Below, one piece after another: positions 1 to 7,371 of a stretch of 64,000 nt of DNA (its first letter is position 1; every line of letters starts with the position of its first letter). The position numbers were made by a program, and so were the translations under genes. Origin of the DNA: Pseudodesulfovibrio hydrargyri (GTDB lineage Bacteria > Desulfobacterota > Desulfovibrionia > Desulfovibrionales > Desulfovibrionaceae); contig NZ_LKAQ01000004.1 in the NCBI RefSeq assembly GCF_001874525.1, positions 1,741,392 through 1,805,391 of the forward strand, in the 5' to 3' direction. The notes under the pieces were generated by a model. The model made no database searches. It saw nothing but the letters and a program-made list of their open reading frames with translations, and had not been told where the DNA came from.

Positions 1-280
1 CGTCGATGAGGTCGGCGATCTTCAGCAGATAGGTCGCGCGCTCCTGGGGAGAGACGTTCTTCCAGGATGCGAACGCCTTTCTGGCGGCGTCCACGGCCAT
101 GTCCACCTCGGCCTTGCCCGCGTTGACGCAGGTGGCCAACGCTTCGCCGTTGGCCGGGCAGTAGGCCGTGAACGTCTTGCCGTCCTGGGCGTCCACCCAT
201 TTCCCGCCGATGTACAGCTGGTAGTTCCGGTCAATGGGGCTGTTCCCCGCCGTTCCATCAAAGCTCAGTGATTCCTTCAT
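1..280 (-). CDS. Aldehyde dehydrogenase, N-terminal part (runs off window)
   Basis: The first 93 codons of a gene that continues past position 1. The translation opens MKESLSFDGTAGN and continues RNYQLYIGGKWVDAQDGKTF, then PANGEALATCVNAGKAEVDMA, the N-terminal pattern of NAD(P)-dependent aldehyde dehydrogenases. The catalytic Cys/Glu region lies outside the window, so substrate and completeness cannot be judged. The start is well fixed: an AGGAGG Shine-Dalgarno sequence lies about eight bases upstream. A sigma-54 promoter at 355-369 and the AcoR-like activator gene immediately upstream suggest induction by an alcohol or aldehyde, which is inference from the usual role of AcoR-type systems. 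Confidence 0.85.
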   Translation of the reverse strand, partial: MKESLSFDGTAGNSPIDRNYQLYIGGKWVDAQDGKTFTAYCPANGEALATCVNAGKAEVDMAVDAARKAFASWKNVSPQERATYLLKIADLID

Positions 281-354
281 GATAGTACCCTCCTGTTGGA
301 TTTAGGCGACGTTGCGCGATCCGCAGGGGACCGCTTGAACCGCACCCACGAAGA

Positions 355-369
355 GCAAGTATGGTGCCG
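355..369 (-). promoter_or_regulatory. Sigma-54 (-24/-12) promoter of the aldehyde dehydrogenase gene
   Basis: On the minus strand the sequence reads CGGCACCATACTTGC. It has the diagnostic GG and GC dinucleotides exactly ten bases apart and agrees with TGGCAC-N5-TTGC. It lies about 75 bases before the aldehyde dehydrogenase start codon and just downstream of the gene for a sigma-54 activator. No competing sigma-70 promoter is obvious. Confidence 0.7.
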
Positions 370-459
370 CCTGACGCCGTCCGGAAGGGGATGGCGGAAA
401 CAGTGGATTCGCGCCGGAAAGGCGCGGTGGATGCCCGGAGAGGGAGTGTGACCTTTTGC

Positions 460-495
460 GGGACACTTTGCATGGGTGTCCCGTTTTTTGGGACA
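460..495. promoter_or_regulatory. Probable activator binding site: three GGGACA/TGTCCC half-sites
   Basis: GGGACAC (460-466) and GTGTCCC (476-482) form a perfect inverted repeat around nine bases. TGTCCC (477-482) and GGGACA (490-495) form a second around seven bases. The cluster lies about 100 bases upstream of the sigma-54 promoter, the usual distance for an upstream activating sequence. The AcoR-like protein encoded next door is the natural candidate to bind it. Confidence 0.5.
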
Positions 496-530
496 GGTGT
501 TAACCTCCGGCGGCCGCTCGGGCCGGTGCC

Positions 531-565
531 GGGACGGGCCGTTCGCGAAGAACGGGACCCGTCCC
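531..565 (-). terminator. Hairpin directly after the AcoR-like regulator gene
   Basis: GGGACGGG...CGTTC and GAAC...CCCGTCCC can fold into a long stem that abuts the regulator's stop codon at 565-567. It lacks a clear U-tract, so it could be a terminator or an mRNA-end stabiliser. Confidence 0.4.
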
Positions 566-2592
566 TATTGGAAGACCTGCTCCTTGGATATCCTGTAGAA
601 CCGCATCTTGCGGTAGATGGTGTTGCGGGACAACCCCATCTCCCGGGCGACCTTGCTGACGTTCCCGCCGTGGCCGGACAGGAGCTTCAGGATCAGCTCC
701 TTCTCGCGCAGCAGGTCGGTCATTTCCTTTTCCCGGCGGCCGAAGTGGCGTTCCTGGCTCGGATAGAAGGGGGAGGAGCAGACCGCGGGGCCCATGTTCC
801 GGCCCGAGATCCGCTCCGGCAGGTGCCTGAAGGCCAACCGTGTCGCGTCGTGGTCCGCGTTGAGCATCTTCTCGATGACGTTTTCCAGTTCGCGGACGTT
901 GCCGGGCCAGTCATGCCGGGCCAGCTGCTGGAGCATTTTTTCCGAGACGTGTTCGATATGGCGTCCCTGCCGGGCGCAGATCTTGTCCAGGAGGTGGTGG
1001 AACAGGCCGTCCAGGTCGCCGATCCGCTCCCTGAGCGGGGGGACCTTCACGGGCAGGACGTTCAGGCGGTAATAGAGGTCCATCCGGAAGTTGCCTTTCT
1101 GCACCTCTTCCAGCAGGTCCTTGTTCGTGGCGCAAACGAACCGGACGTTGACCGGGATGACGTGGTCGCCGCCGATGCGGATGATGGTCCTGTCCTGGAG
1201 CACGCGCAACAGGATGGCCTGCTGGTCCAGGGGCATGTCCCCGATCTCGTCCAGGAACAGGGTGCCCCCGTCCGCCATCTCGAACTTGCCGGGCCTGCCG
1301 CCCTTCTTGGAGCCGGTGAAGGCTCCGTCCGTGTAGCCGAACAGTTCGCTGGCGATCAGCTCCCGGGGCAGGGCGGCGCAGTTCAGGGCCACGAACGGGC
1401 CGTCCCGACGCGGGCTGTGGTTGTGGATGGCCTGGGCGAACAGCTCCTTGCCCGTGCCGCTCTCGCCCAGGATGAGGACGTTGCTGGTGCCCGCGGCCGC
1501 GCCCTTGGCCGCCCTGATGGCTTCGCGCAGCTTGAGGCTGGACCCGATGATGTCCGAAAAGCCGAAGGAGGCCATTGCGCCGCTCAACCGGTTGACCAGC
1601 TTCTTGACCTTGTTGATCCGGTTGAAGAAGACGACCGCGCCGTTGGGGTCCCCGGTGTCGTTTCGAAGCGTGGTGCCCGTGACCAGGCAATGGACGCACC
1701 CCCTGGGGGTGTCGATGATCTGTTCCACGTCCGTGTAGGCCTCGCCGTGCCTCAGGCGCTTCCAGATCAGCGGGTTCCCGCTCAGGACTTGCTCGATGGG
1801 CTTGCCCTCGACGCCCGGGCCCAGGAGGCTTTCCCCGGCCCGGTTGACGTGGCTGATAGCGCCGTCGCCGTCCGTTATCAGGGCCCCGTCGGACATGATG
1901 TGGAATATCTTGTTCAGGCTGCCGTTGAGCCGGTTCAGCTCCAGGTTCTTCTTCCTGATCCGGATCTGGTCGCGAATGGCCTCCACGGCGGCCACGACCA
2001 TGCCCAGGGTGTGCAGGTGGACCTCGCTGGAGGGGCCCGATACCTGGAGCACGCCGATCATCTCGCCGCAGTCGTTGAAAATGGGCGCGGCCGAGCAGGT
2101 CCAGCTGTGCAGCCGGGCGCAGTAGTGCTCCATGCCGGATATCTGAATGGGCCCGCGCAGCTTGATGGCGGTGCCTATGCCGTTGGTGCCCACGGCCTCC
2201 TCGCGCCAGTCCGTGCCGGCCACCAGGTTGACCTTGGAGGCGTTGTCCTTGATCTCGTGGTCGCCGATGCACTCCAGGATCACGCCGGATTCATCGGACA
2301 GGAAGACCACCAGCCTTGAGCCGGCCACGAACCGGTAGAGCCGGTCCATGAACGGTTTGGCGATGGCCAGGAGCTCCGTGTGGCTGCGGCGGGCCTGTTC
2401 GACGATCCGTCTCTCCCGGGCGAAACGGCCGTTGCCGCCGCACGGATTGACCCGGGCCTCGTGACAGCGCTGCCACGAGCGCAGAATTTCGGACCGGACG
2501 GCTCCGGGCTGGATGGAGCCTGTGCGGACAAATTGATTCCATGCGCTTTCCAACGTCGGGGCCGGCAGTTTCAACACATTGTTTGAACTCAT
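565..2592 (-). CDS. AcoR-like sigma-54-dependent transcriptional activator
   Basis: A 675-residue enhancer-binding protein. A GAF-type sensor region (about residues 70-220) and a PAS-like segment (about 225-330) precede the AAA+ domain. That domain has Walker A GESGTGKE near residue 375 and the sigma-54-contacting GAFTG loop near 421. A Fis-type helix-turn-helix follows ([16 protein letters not shown], about 645-665). The early [10 protein letters not shown] motif and overall order match AcoR-family regulators of alcohol, aldehyde and acetoin metabolism. The start is set at the ATG with GGAGGT upstream (2599-2605); an in-frame ATG at 2667 lacks such a site. It probably activates the aldehyde dehydrogenase promoter at 355-369. 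The inducer is unknown. Confidence 0.9.
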   Translation of the reverse strand: MSSNNVLKLPAPTLESAWNQFVRTGSIQPGAVRSEILRSWQRCHEARVNPCGGNGRFARERRIVEQARRSHTELLAIAKPFMDRLYRFVAGSRLVVFLSDESGVILECIGDHEIKDNASKVNLVAGTDWREEAVGTNGIGTAIKLRGPIQISGMEHYCARLHSWTCSAAPIFNDCGEMIGVLQVSGPSSEVHLHTLGMVVAAVEAIRDQIRIRKKNLELNRLNGSLNKIFHIMSDGALITDGDGAISHVNRAGESLLGPGVEGKPIEQVLSGNPLIWKRLRHGEAYTDVEQIIDTPRGCVHCLVTGTTLRNDTGDPNGAVVFFNRINKVKKLVNRLSGAMASFGFSDIIGSSLKLREAIRAAKGAAAGTSNVLILGESGTGKELFAQAIHNHSPRRDGPFVALNCAALPRELIASELFGYTDGAFTGSKKGGRPGKFEMADGGTLFLDEIGDMPLDQQAILLRVLQDRTIIRIGGDHVIPVNVRFVCATNKDLLEEVQKGNFRMDLYYRLNVLPVKVPPLRERIGDLDGLFHHLLDKICARQGRHIEHVSEKMLQQLARHDWPGNVRELENVIEKMLNADHDATRLAFRHLPERISGRNMGPAVCSSPFYPSQERHFGRREKEMTDLLREKELILKLLSGHGGNVSKVAREMGLSRNTIYRKMRFYRISKEQVFQ

Positions 2593-3082
2593 CCTTTCGT
2601 ACCTCCATCCGGCCTTGCGGCACAGTGCGAAAGGAGTCGGCTGCGGCGGCGTAAAGCGTTGCGCCATGGCTGCGTGAGCATACTATCGATCGTGCATCCG
2701 GGAGGCGCAAGAATCCGCCTTTTCGGTCCGAATTGACACAATCCACGGCCGGTATCGCGGCCGGAATACAGTTTATGAATTCATAGCACCGATGCGTCGT
2801 GAAGACAAACATTCACGGAATTTGACCTGTTGGGAAAACGATCCGCACCGGTGAGAAGGGCATCGGCGGACCCGGAAATGCGGAAATGGTCATTCCCGCC
2901 CCAGCCGGACAGCCCGGCCGGGCCTCGGGAGCTCGAAAATGTTGCGGGTGGGGCGGAAGTGGACTATCAGGGTGGCGACGAAATGCGGATTGCGGGAAAT
3001 CCGGGCCGACATGCGCGAGGAGGGGTTCCGGCGCGGGCAGGCCACGGGGAATCCGGTCCGGAACGCCCTGAAGGGGGAAATC
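2593..3082. other. Non-coding interval between regulator and ABC operon
   Basis: This should hold the divergent promoters of the AcoR-like gene and the ABC importer. Visible structure is limited to the palindrome ATGAATTCAT (2774-2783) and a short stem GGCCG/CGGCC around 2750-2765. No convincing sigma-70, sigma-54 or riboswitch signature was found, and the open frames crossing it look like by-products of high GC content. Confidence 0.4.
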
Positions 3083-4039
3083 ATGAAACGCATTGTGATG
3101 TTGGTCTGCGCGTTGGCGCTCTGTGCCTCCACGGCCTTCGCCGGTACGCCGGTCAAGGTGGCCCACGCCACCTGGGTCGGTTACGGCCCGCTGTATATCG
3201 CCAACGAACTCGGCTACTTCGAGAAGGAAGGGCTGGACGTGGACCTGGTCATCATCGAGGATGAGGCCCAATACGCCGCGGCCATGGCCTCGGGCAACAT
3301 CGACGGCCTGGGCAACGTGCTTGACCGCGAGGTCATCCACTTCGCCAAGGGCACCCCGGAAGTCGTGGTCTTCGGCATGGACGAGTCGTCCGGCGGCGAC
3401 GGCGTGGTCGCCTCGGGCGAGATCAAGACCGTGGCCGACCTCAAGGGCAAGACCGTGGGGTTGGACAAGTCCTCCACCTCTTATTTCTTCTTCCTGTCCA
3501 TCCTGAAAAAGTACGGCGTGGACGAGAAGGACATCAACATCACCGAGATGGGCGCCTCCGACGCGGGCGCGGCCTTTGTCGCGGGCAGCATCGACGCGGC
3601 CGTGACCTGGGAGCCTTGGCTGACCAACGCGGGCCAACGCGAGGGCGGCCACGTGCTCGTCTCGTCCAAGGACATGCCCAAGACCATCGTGGACGTGTTC
3701 GTGCTCAACGCCGATTACGTCAAGGCGCACCCCGAGGTGCCCGCCAAGATGACCAAGTGCTGGAACGAGGCCATCGCCTGGTACGTGCAGAACCCGGACA
3801 AGGGCAACGAGATCATGGCCAAGGCCATGGGGTTGGAGACCCAGGAAATGGCCGACATGGCCTCGGGCGTGACCTTTATCGGCAGGGACGCCAACAAGGC
3901 GTTCTTCGACATGTCCAAGCCCAACAGCGTGTACGAGGTCGCCGACCGGGCCATCTCGTTCTGGAAATCCAAGGGCATCATCACCAAGGACGTGTCCCTG
4001 GACACGCTGATCAGCGCCGACTACGTCAACGCCGAGTAG
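3083..4039 (+). CDS. ABC transporter substrate-binding protein, NitT/TauT type
   Basis: A 318-residue periplasmic binding protein of the nitrate/sulfonate/taurine family. It begins with a Sec signal peptide (MKRIVMLVCALALCASTAFA, cleavage near residue 20), followed by the family's HATWVGYGPLYIANELGYF motif. Later stretches such as DKSSTSYFFFLSILKKYGV and AGSIDAAVTWEPWL are typical of SsuA/TauA-like proteins. The ATG at 3083 is chosen because the signal peptide starts there and AAGGGGG precedes it; the frame is open upstream to 2939. It is first in a three-gene importer operon. The ligand cannot be read from sequence; a sulfonate, nitrile or pyrimidine-like compound are all possible. Confidence 0.9.
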   Translation: MKRIVMLVCALALCASTAFAGTPVKVAHATWVGYGPLYIANELGYFEKEGLDVDLVIIEDEAQYAAAMASGNIDGLGNVLDREVIHFAKGTPEVVVFGMDESSGGDGVVASGEIKTVADLKGKTVGLDKSSTSYFFFLSILKKYGVDEKDINITEMGASDAGAAFVAGSIDAAVTWEPWLTNAGQREGGHVLVSSKDMPKTIVDVFVLNADYVKAHPEVPAKMTKCWNEAIAWYVQNPDKGNEIMAKAMGLETQEMADMASGVTFIGRDANKAFFDMSKPNSVYEVADRAISFWKSKGIITKDVSLDTLISADYVNAE

Positions 4040-4040
4040 C

Positions 4041-4814
4041 ATGAGACAAGGTATTCCGACCGTGCGGAAAGGGGCGTGGCTGGCGGCCGCGTCCCTGTCC
4101 GCCGTCTTCGGCGTCTGGGCGGCCCTGGCCTACACCGGTTCGGTCAAGCCCCTGTTCCTGCCGCCGCCGCACAAGGTCCTCCTGTCCTTCGGGGCCATGT
4201 ACCGGGAAGGCGTCCTCTTCTCCTACACCTGGGACAGCGTCTACCGCGTCATGGTCGGCTGGTCCCTGGCCGCCGTGCTCGGCGTGCCGCTCGGGCTGAT
4301 CATCGCCACCTCCCGGCGCGCCTCGCACATGGTCGCCCCGGTCATGGAGTTCGCCCGCTATCTGCCGGTGGTCGCCCTGGTCCCGCTGACCCTGCTCTAT
4401 TTCGGCATCGGCGACGCCCAGAAATTCGCCATCATCTTCCTGGGCACCTTTTTCCAGCTGGTCCTGATGGTCGCGGACAGCGTGGCCAACGTGCCCGGGG
4501 ACCTGAGCCGGGCCGCCGCCACCCTGGGCGCGAACCGCATGCAGACCTACCGGCTGGTCCTGTTCCCCGGCGCGCTGCCGGGCATCATGGACGACCTGCG
4601 CATCACCGTGGGCTGGGCCTGGACCTACCTGGTGGTGGCCGAACTTGTGGCCGCCAACTCGGGCCTGGGCTACATGATCCTGCGCGCCCAGCGCTTCCTG
4701 GCCATCGACCGCATCTTCGCCGGGCTGATTATCATCGGCCTGCTCGGGCTGTTGACCGACTATTTGTTCAAGCTGCTCGCGCGCATCATAACCCCCTGGA
4801 GTGAAAAACGATGA
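4041..4814 (+). CDS. ABC transporter permease, NitT/TauT type
   Basis: A 257-residue inner-membrane permease of the BPD_transp_1 family (SsuC/TauC-like). It has about six hydrophobic segments and the cytoplasmic EAA-like loop RAAATLGANRMQTYRLVLFP, which contacts the ATPase. It starts one base after the binding-protein stop codon and overlaps the ATPase gene by four bases (ATGA), so the three genes are probably translationally coupled. Confidence 0.92.
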   Translation: MRQGIPTVRKGAWLAAASLSAVFGVWAALAYTGSVKPLFLPPPHKVLLSFGAMYREGVLFSYTWDSVYRVMVGWSLAAVLGVPLGLIIATSRRASHMVAPVMEFARYLPVVALVPLTLLYFGIGDAQKFAIIFLGTFFQLVLMVADSVANVPGDLSRAAATLGANRMQTYRLVLFPGALPGIMDDLRITVGWAWTYLVVAELVAANSGLGYMILRAQRFLAIDRIFAGLIIIGLLGLLTDYLFKLLARIITPWSEKR

Positions 4815-5578
4815 CCATGCTGTCCATCGACAACCTGGGCAAGGTCTTCGACTCCAACAAAGGGGAGGTGACCGCGCTCGAGGACATCAACCTGACCGTG
4901 GACCGGGGCGAGCTGGCGGTCATCGTCGGGCCGTCCGGCTGCGGCAAGTCCACCCTGCTGAACATCGTGGCCGGGCTGGAACAGGCCACCTCGGGCGAGG
5001 CCGTGCTCGAAGGCCAGCCCATTACCGGGCCGGGCGCGGACCGGGGCATGGTCTTCCAGTCCTACACGCTTTTCCCCTGGCTGACCGTGCGCAAGAACGT
5101 GGAGTTCGGCCTACGCCTCAAGGGCGTGCCCGCTGCCGAGCGTGCGGAGACCGCCCGCAAGTACATCGACCTGGTCGGCCTGGCCGAGTTCGAGAACGCC
5201 CTGCCCAAGGAGCTCTCGGGCGGCATGAAGCAGCGCGTGGCCATCGCCCGCGTGCTGGCCAACAAGCCGGTCATGCTGCTCATGGACGAGCCCTTCGGGG
5301 CACTGGACGCCCAGACCCGGCTGCTGCTCCAGGAACTGCTCCTGAACGTCTGGCGCAAGGAGTCGAGCACCATCCTGTTCATCACCCACGACATCGACGA
5401 GGCCATCCTGCTGGCCGACAACGTCTACATCATGTCCAGGCGGCCGGGCCGGATCAAGGCCAGGGTGCCGGTGGACATCCCCCGCCCGCGCGATCACAAG
5501 GCGTCCCTGACCCCGGAGTTCTCCCGGGTCAAGTCGCGGATCATGGACCTGCTCTGGGAAGAGATATCGGCGGGCTAG
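4811..5578 (+). CDS. ABC transporter ATP-binding protein, NitT/TauT type
   Basis: A 255-residue ATPase of the SsuB/TauB group. It shows Walker A GPSGCGKST (about residue 42), a Q-loop in MVFQSYTLFPWL, the signature LSGGMKQRV, Walker B LLMDEPFGALD and the switch histidine in FITHDIDEA. It energises uptake by the preceding permease. The start overlaps the permease stop. A GC-rich hairpin just after the stop (5582-5600) may end the operon but lacks a T-run. Confidence 0.93.
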   Translation: MTMLSIDNLGKVFDSNKGEVTALEDINLTVDRGELAVIVGPSGCGKSTLLNIVAGLEQATSGEAVLEGQPITGPGADRGMVFQSYTLFPWLTVRKNVEFGLRLKGVPAAERAETARKYIDLVGLAEFENALPKELSGGMKQRVAIARVLANKPVMLLMDEPFGALDAQTRLLLQELLLNVWRKESSTILFITHDIDEAILLADNVYIMSRRPGRIKARVPVDIPRPRDHKASLTPEFSRVKSRIMDLLWEEISAG

Positions 5579-5650
5579 GCCGGGGGCCTTGGCCCCTCCC
5601 GTTCACCCCGGAATCTTCGGAAAAAGCGCCGAACCTCTCGGCTCTCCCCC

Positions 5651-5677
5651 TAAAGATTCGGTTCTTTCCGACGATGA
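5651..5677 (+). promoter_or_regulatory. Sigma-28 (FliA)-like promoter before the repeat protein gene
   Basis: TAAAGATT (5651-5658), an 11-base spacer and GACGATGA (5670-5677) closely match the flagellar sigma-28 consensus TAAAGTTT-N11-GCCGATAA. It lies about 55 bases before the start codon at 5733. Its presence suggests late-flagellar-type expression of the repeat protein, which is inference. Confidence 0.5.
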
Positions 5678-5732
5678 AAAAACATTGGCCGTCGGTCTTC
5701 GGTGTCGTCCCGTGCAGGAAAGAGAGAGCCGC

Positions 5733-7241
5733 ATGCCCAGCATAGCCTCCATGTTTTCGACCACGTTTCGCCAGGCAGGGGCGAGCGGGAATCCGCTCCG
5801 TCCGGGCGTCGCGGCCTCCCTCGACGTCCGGCAGGGACGGGGCGAACCGGCCCGGCCGTTTGACGGCGACGTCGCCACCCTGTCGGACCAGGCCCGGGAC
5901 CTGAGCCGGGCCACACGGCCCGAGCTCCCCGATTTGAGCTACGTCCCCGCGTACACCTCCACCTGGCAGACCGTGACCTCCCTGGCCACCGCCTCGGGCA
6001 GGACCCTGGAAATCCAGGCCCTGGATGGGGGCTATTTCCGCATGAGCGTCCTCGACTCCCAAGGCGGGGTGGAGAAGACCGTGGCCCTGGACGGGGACTA
6101 CCTCGTGCGCGAGGACGAGTCCGGGAATCTGGTCCTGGAGAACTATGTCCAGGGCGACGAGACCGACGGGGACGACATTATCATCACCACCACGGGCGCG
6201 GGCGTGTCCGGCGGGGGCGGCGACGACCGGATCGTCGGTCTTGGGGTCGGCAAGTATGCCTCGCCGGGCCGCGATTTGATAGACAGCGGGCCGGGGAACG
6301 ACTCCGTGTTCCTGTACGGCACGGGTCGCAACCCCCTGGGCGTGGACACCGGCGACGGCGACGATCGCGTGACTGTGAACGGCGGGATGGGGATCAGGCT
6401 CGACACCGGGAGTGGCGACGACACCGTCACCGGCGCGGTCATCAGCGGAACGATCGACACCGGCGAGGGGGACGATGTCGTGGATGCCTCGTCCGGGATA
6501 AGCGCCGACATCGACACTGGGGACGGCGACGATTCGCTCCGGGCCGGGGGCTCCATAAGCGGGAACATCGACACCGGCGCTGGGGAGGACGAACTGGAAG
6601 CCGGATACGCCATCTCCGGGAACGTCTCCACCGGAAGCGGCCGGGACCGGCTCGATGCCTCATACTCCCTCGGCGGCAATGTCGATACCGGGGACGGCGA
6701 CGACGTCCTCGGTTCCGGGTACGAGATCATCGGGAATATCGACACCGGCGGCGGCAATGATTTTCTGGATGCCGGAGTCAATATTGACGGGCATGTCGAG
6801 ACAGGGGACGGCGACGACTTTCTCGGCGCGGGGTATGAGATCGGAGGTTCTGTCGAGACCGGTGACGGCGGTGACGTCCTGGAGGCCGGATACCAGATCA
6901 CAGGCGATGTCGATACCGGAGACGGCAACGACTTTCTGGACGTCGGGTACGAAATCGAGGCGGCCGTCGATACCGGAGACGGGTCGGACGTGGTCCGGGC
7001 CGGATATTCCATCTCGGGCGACGTGGACACCGGCGAGGGGAGCGACGTGATCCGGAGCGGGCACGACCCCGAGGGCGACGTGGACCCGGGGGACGGCACG
7101 GCCGTGGTGGCCGTGGGCAGGGACGCGGAACGGGGATATTACGGACTGCTGCCAGCGCCGGGCCCGCAGCGGTATGCGGACGCCTTTGACGGGAAGGGCG
7201 CGACCAACTACCGTCTGCGCCGTCTCGACATCCACATCTGA
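5733..7241 (+). CDS. RTX-like protein with 13 tandem 19-residue acidic repeats
   Basis: A 502-residue protein without recognisable catalytic domains. Residues 1-200 are unassigned; the first 25 do not look like a Sec signal peptide. Residues 204-449 are thirteen tandem units of the form VDTGDGDDxLxAGYxISGN (twelve of 19 residues, one of 18). The GDGDD core resembles the calcium-binding RTX nonapeptide GGxGxDxUx, but with a 19-residue rather than 18-residue period. A short unrelated tail ends the protein. A calcium-stabilised beta-roll or helix secreted by a type I system is plausible, but no secretion genes are adjacent. The ATG at 5733 has AGGAAAGAGAG upstream; the frame is open to 5589. Function unknown. 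Confidence 0.75.
   Translation: MPSIASMFSTTFRQAGASGNPLRPGVAASLDVRQGRGEPARPFDGDVATLSDQARDLSRATRPELPDLSYVPAYTSTWQTVTSLATASGRTLEIQALDGGYFRMSVLDSQGGVEKTVALDGDYLVREDESGNLVLENYVQGDETDGDDIIITTTGAGVSGGGGDDRIVGLGVGKYASPGRDLIDSGPGNDSVFLYGTGRNPLGVDTGDGDDRVTVNGGMGIRLDTGSGDDTVTGAVISGTIDTGEGDDVVDASSGISADIDTGDGDDSLRAGGSISGNIDTGAGEDELEAGYAISGNVSTGSGRDRLDASYSLGGNVDTGDGDDVLGSGYEIIGNIDTGGGNDFLDAGVNIDGHVETGDGDDFLGAGYEIGGSVETGDGGDVLEAGYQITGDVDTGDGNDFLDVGYEIEAAVDTGDGSDVVRAGYSISGDVDTGEGSDVIRSGHDPEGDVDPGDGTAVVAVGRDAERGYYGLLPAPGPQRYADAFDGKGATNYRLRRLDIHI
6342..7079 (+). repeat. Coding tandem repeat, 13 units of 57 bp
   Basis: Thirteen units (twelve of 57 bp, one of 54 bp) encode the acidic RTX-like repeats. Each unit contains the equivalent of GACACCGG(C/A)GACGGCGACGA. 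Nucleotide divergence between units is moderate, so the array is not a very recent expansion. Confidence 0.85.
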
Positions 7242-7266
7242 ACCCTTTCCAACGTTCGAAGCCGTA

Positions 7267-7297
7267 CCCCTTTGATCCCGGTCAAAGGGCTTTTTTT
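7267..7297 (+). terminator. Rho-independent terminator of the repeat protein gene
   Basis: CCCTTTGA and TCAAAGGG form a perfect eight-base stem around TCCCGG, followed by C and seven T residues, 26 bases after the stop codon. Confidence 0.85.
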
Positions 7298-7315
7298 GTC
7301 CTTGTGAGGCGCATG

Positions 7316-7348
7316 AAAAAGGCCGCGTCCCGTCTTCGGGGCGCGGCC
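7316..7348 (-). terminator. Rho-independent terminator of the RND operon
   Basis: On the minus strand GGCCGCGCCCC and GGGACGCGGCC form a strong stem followed by five T residues, shortly after the RND pump stop codon. No outer-membrane factor gene follows, so the operon ends here. Confidence 0.8.
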
Positions 7349-7371
7349 TTGATTTCTTTGTCTGTGGCGCT

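Noticed and set aside
361..2319. Long plus-strand open frame (652 codons) opposite the AcoR-like gene
   Set aside because: It is antisense to a gene with intact AAA+ motifs, has low-complexity Gly/Val/Asp-rich composition and no recognisable domain; it is a product of high third-position GC.
2593..3082. Riboswitch before the NitT/TauT-type importer
   Set aside because: No TPP, guanidine or other recognisable conserved core could be found in the leader.
3083..5578. Assigning the importer to taurine or nitrate
   Set aside because: The binding protein belongs to the broad NitT/TauT family, and no neighbouring catabolic gene identifies the ligand, so the substrate was left open.
6342..7079. CRISPR-like array
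   Set aside because: The 57-bp units are in frame, without unique spacers, and encode acidic RTX-like repeats.
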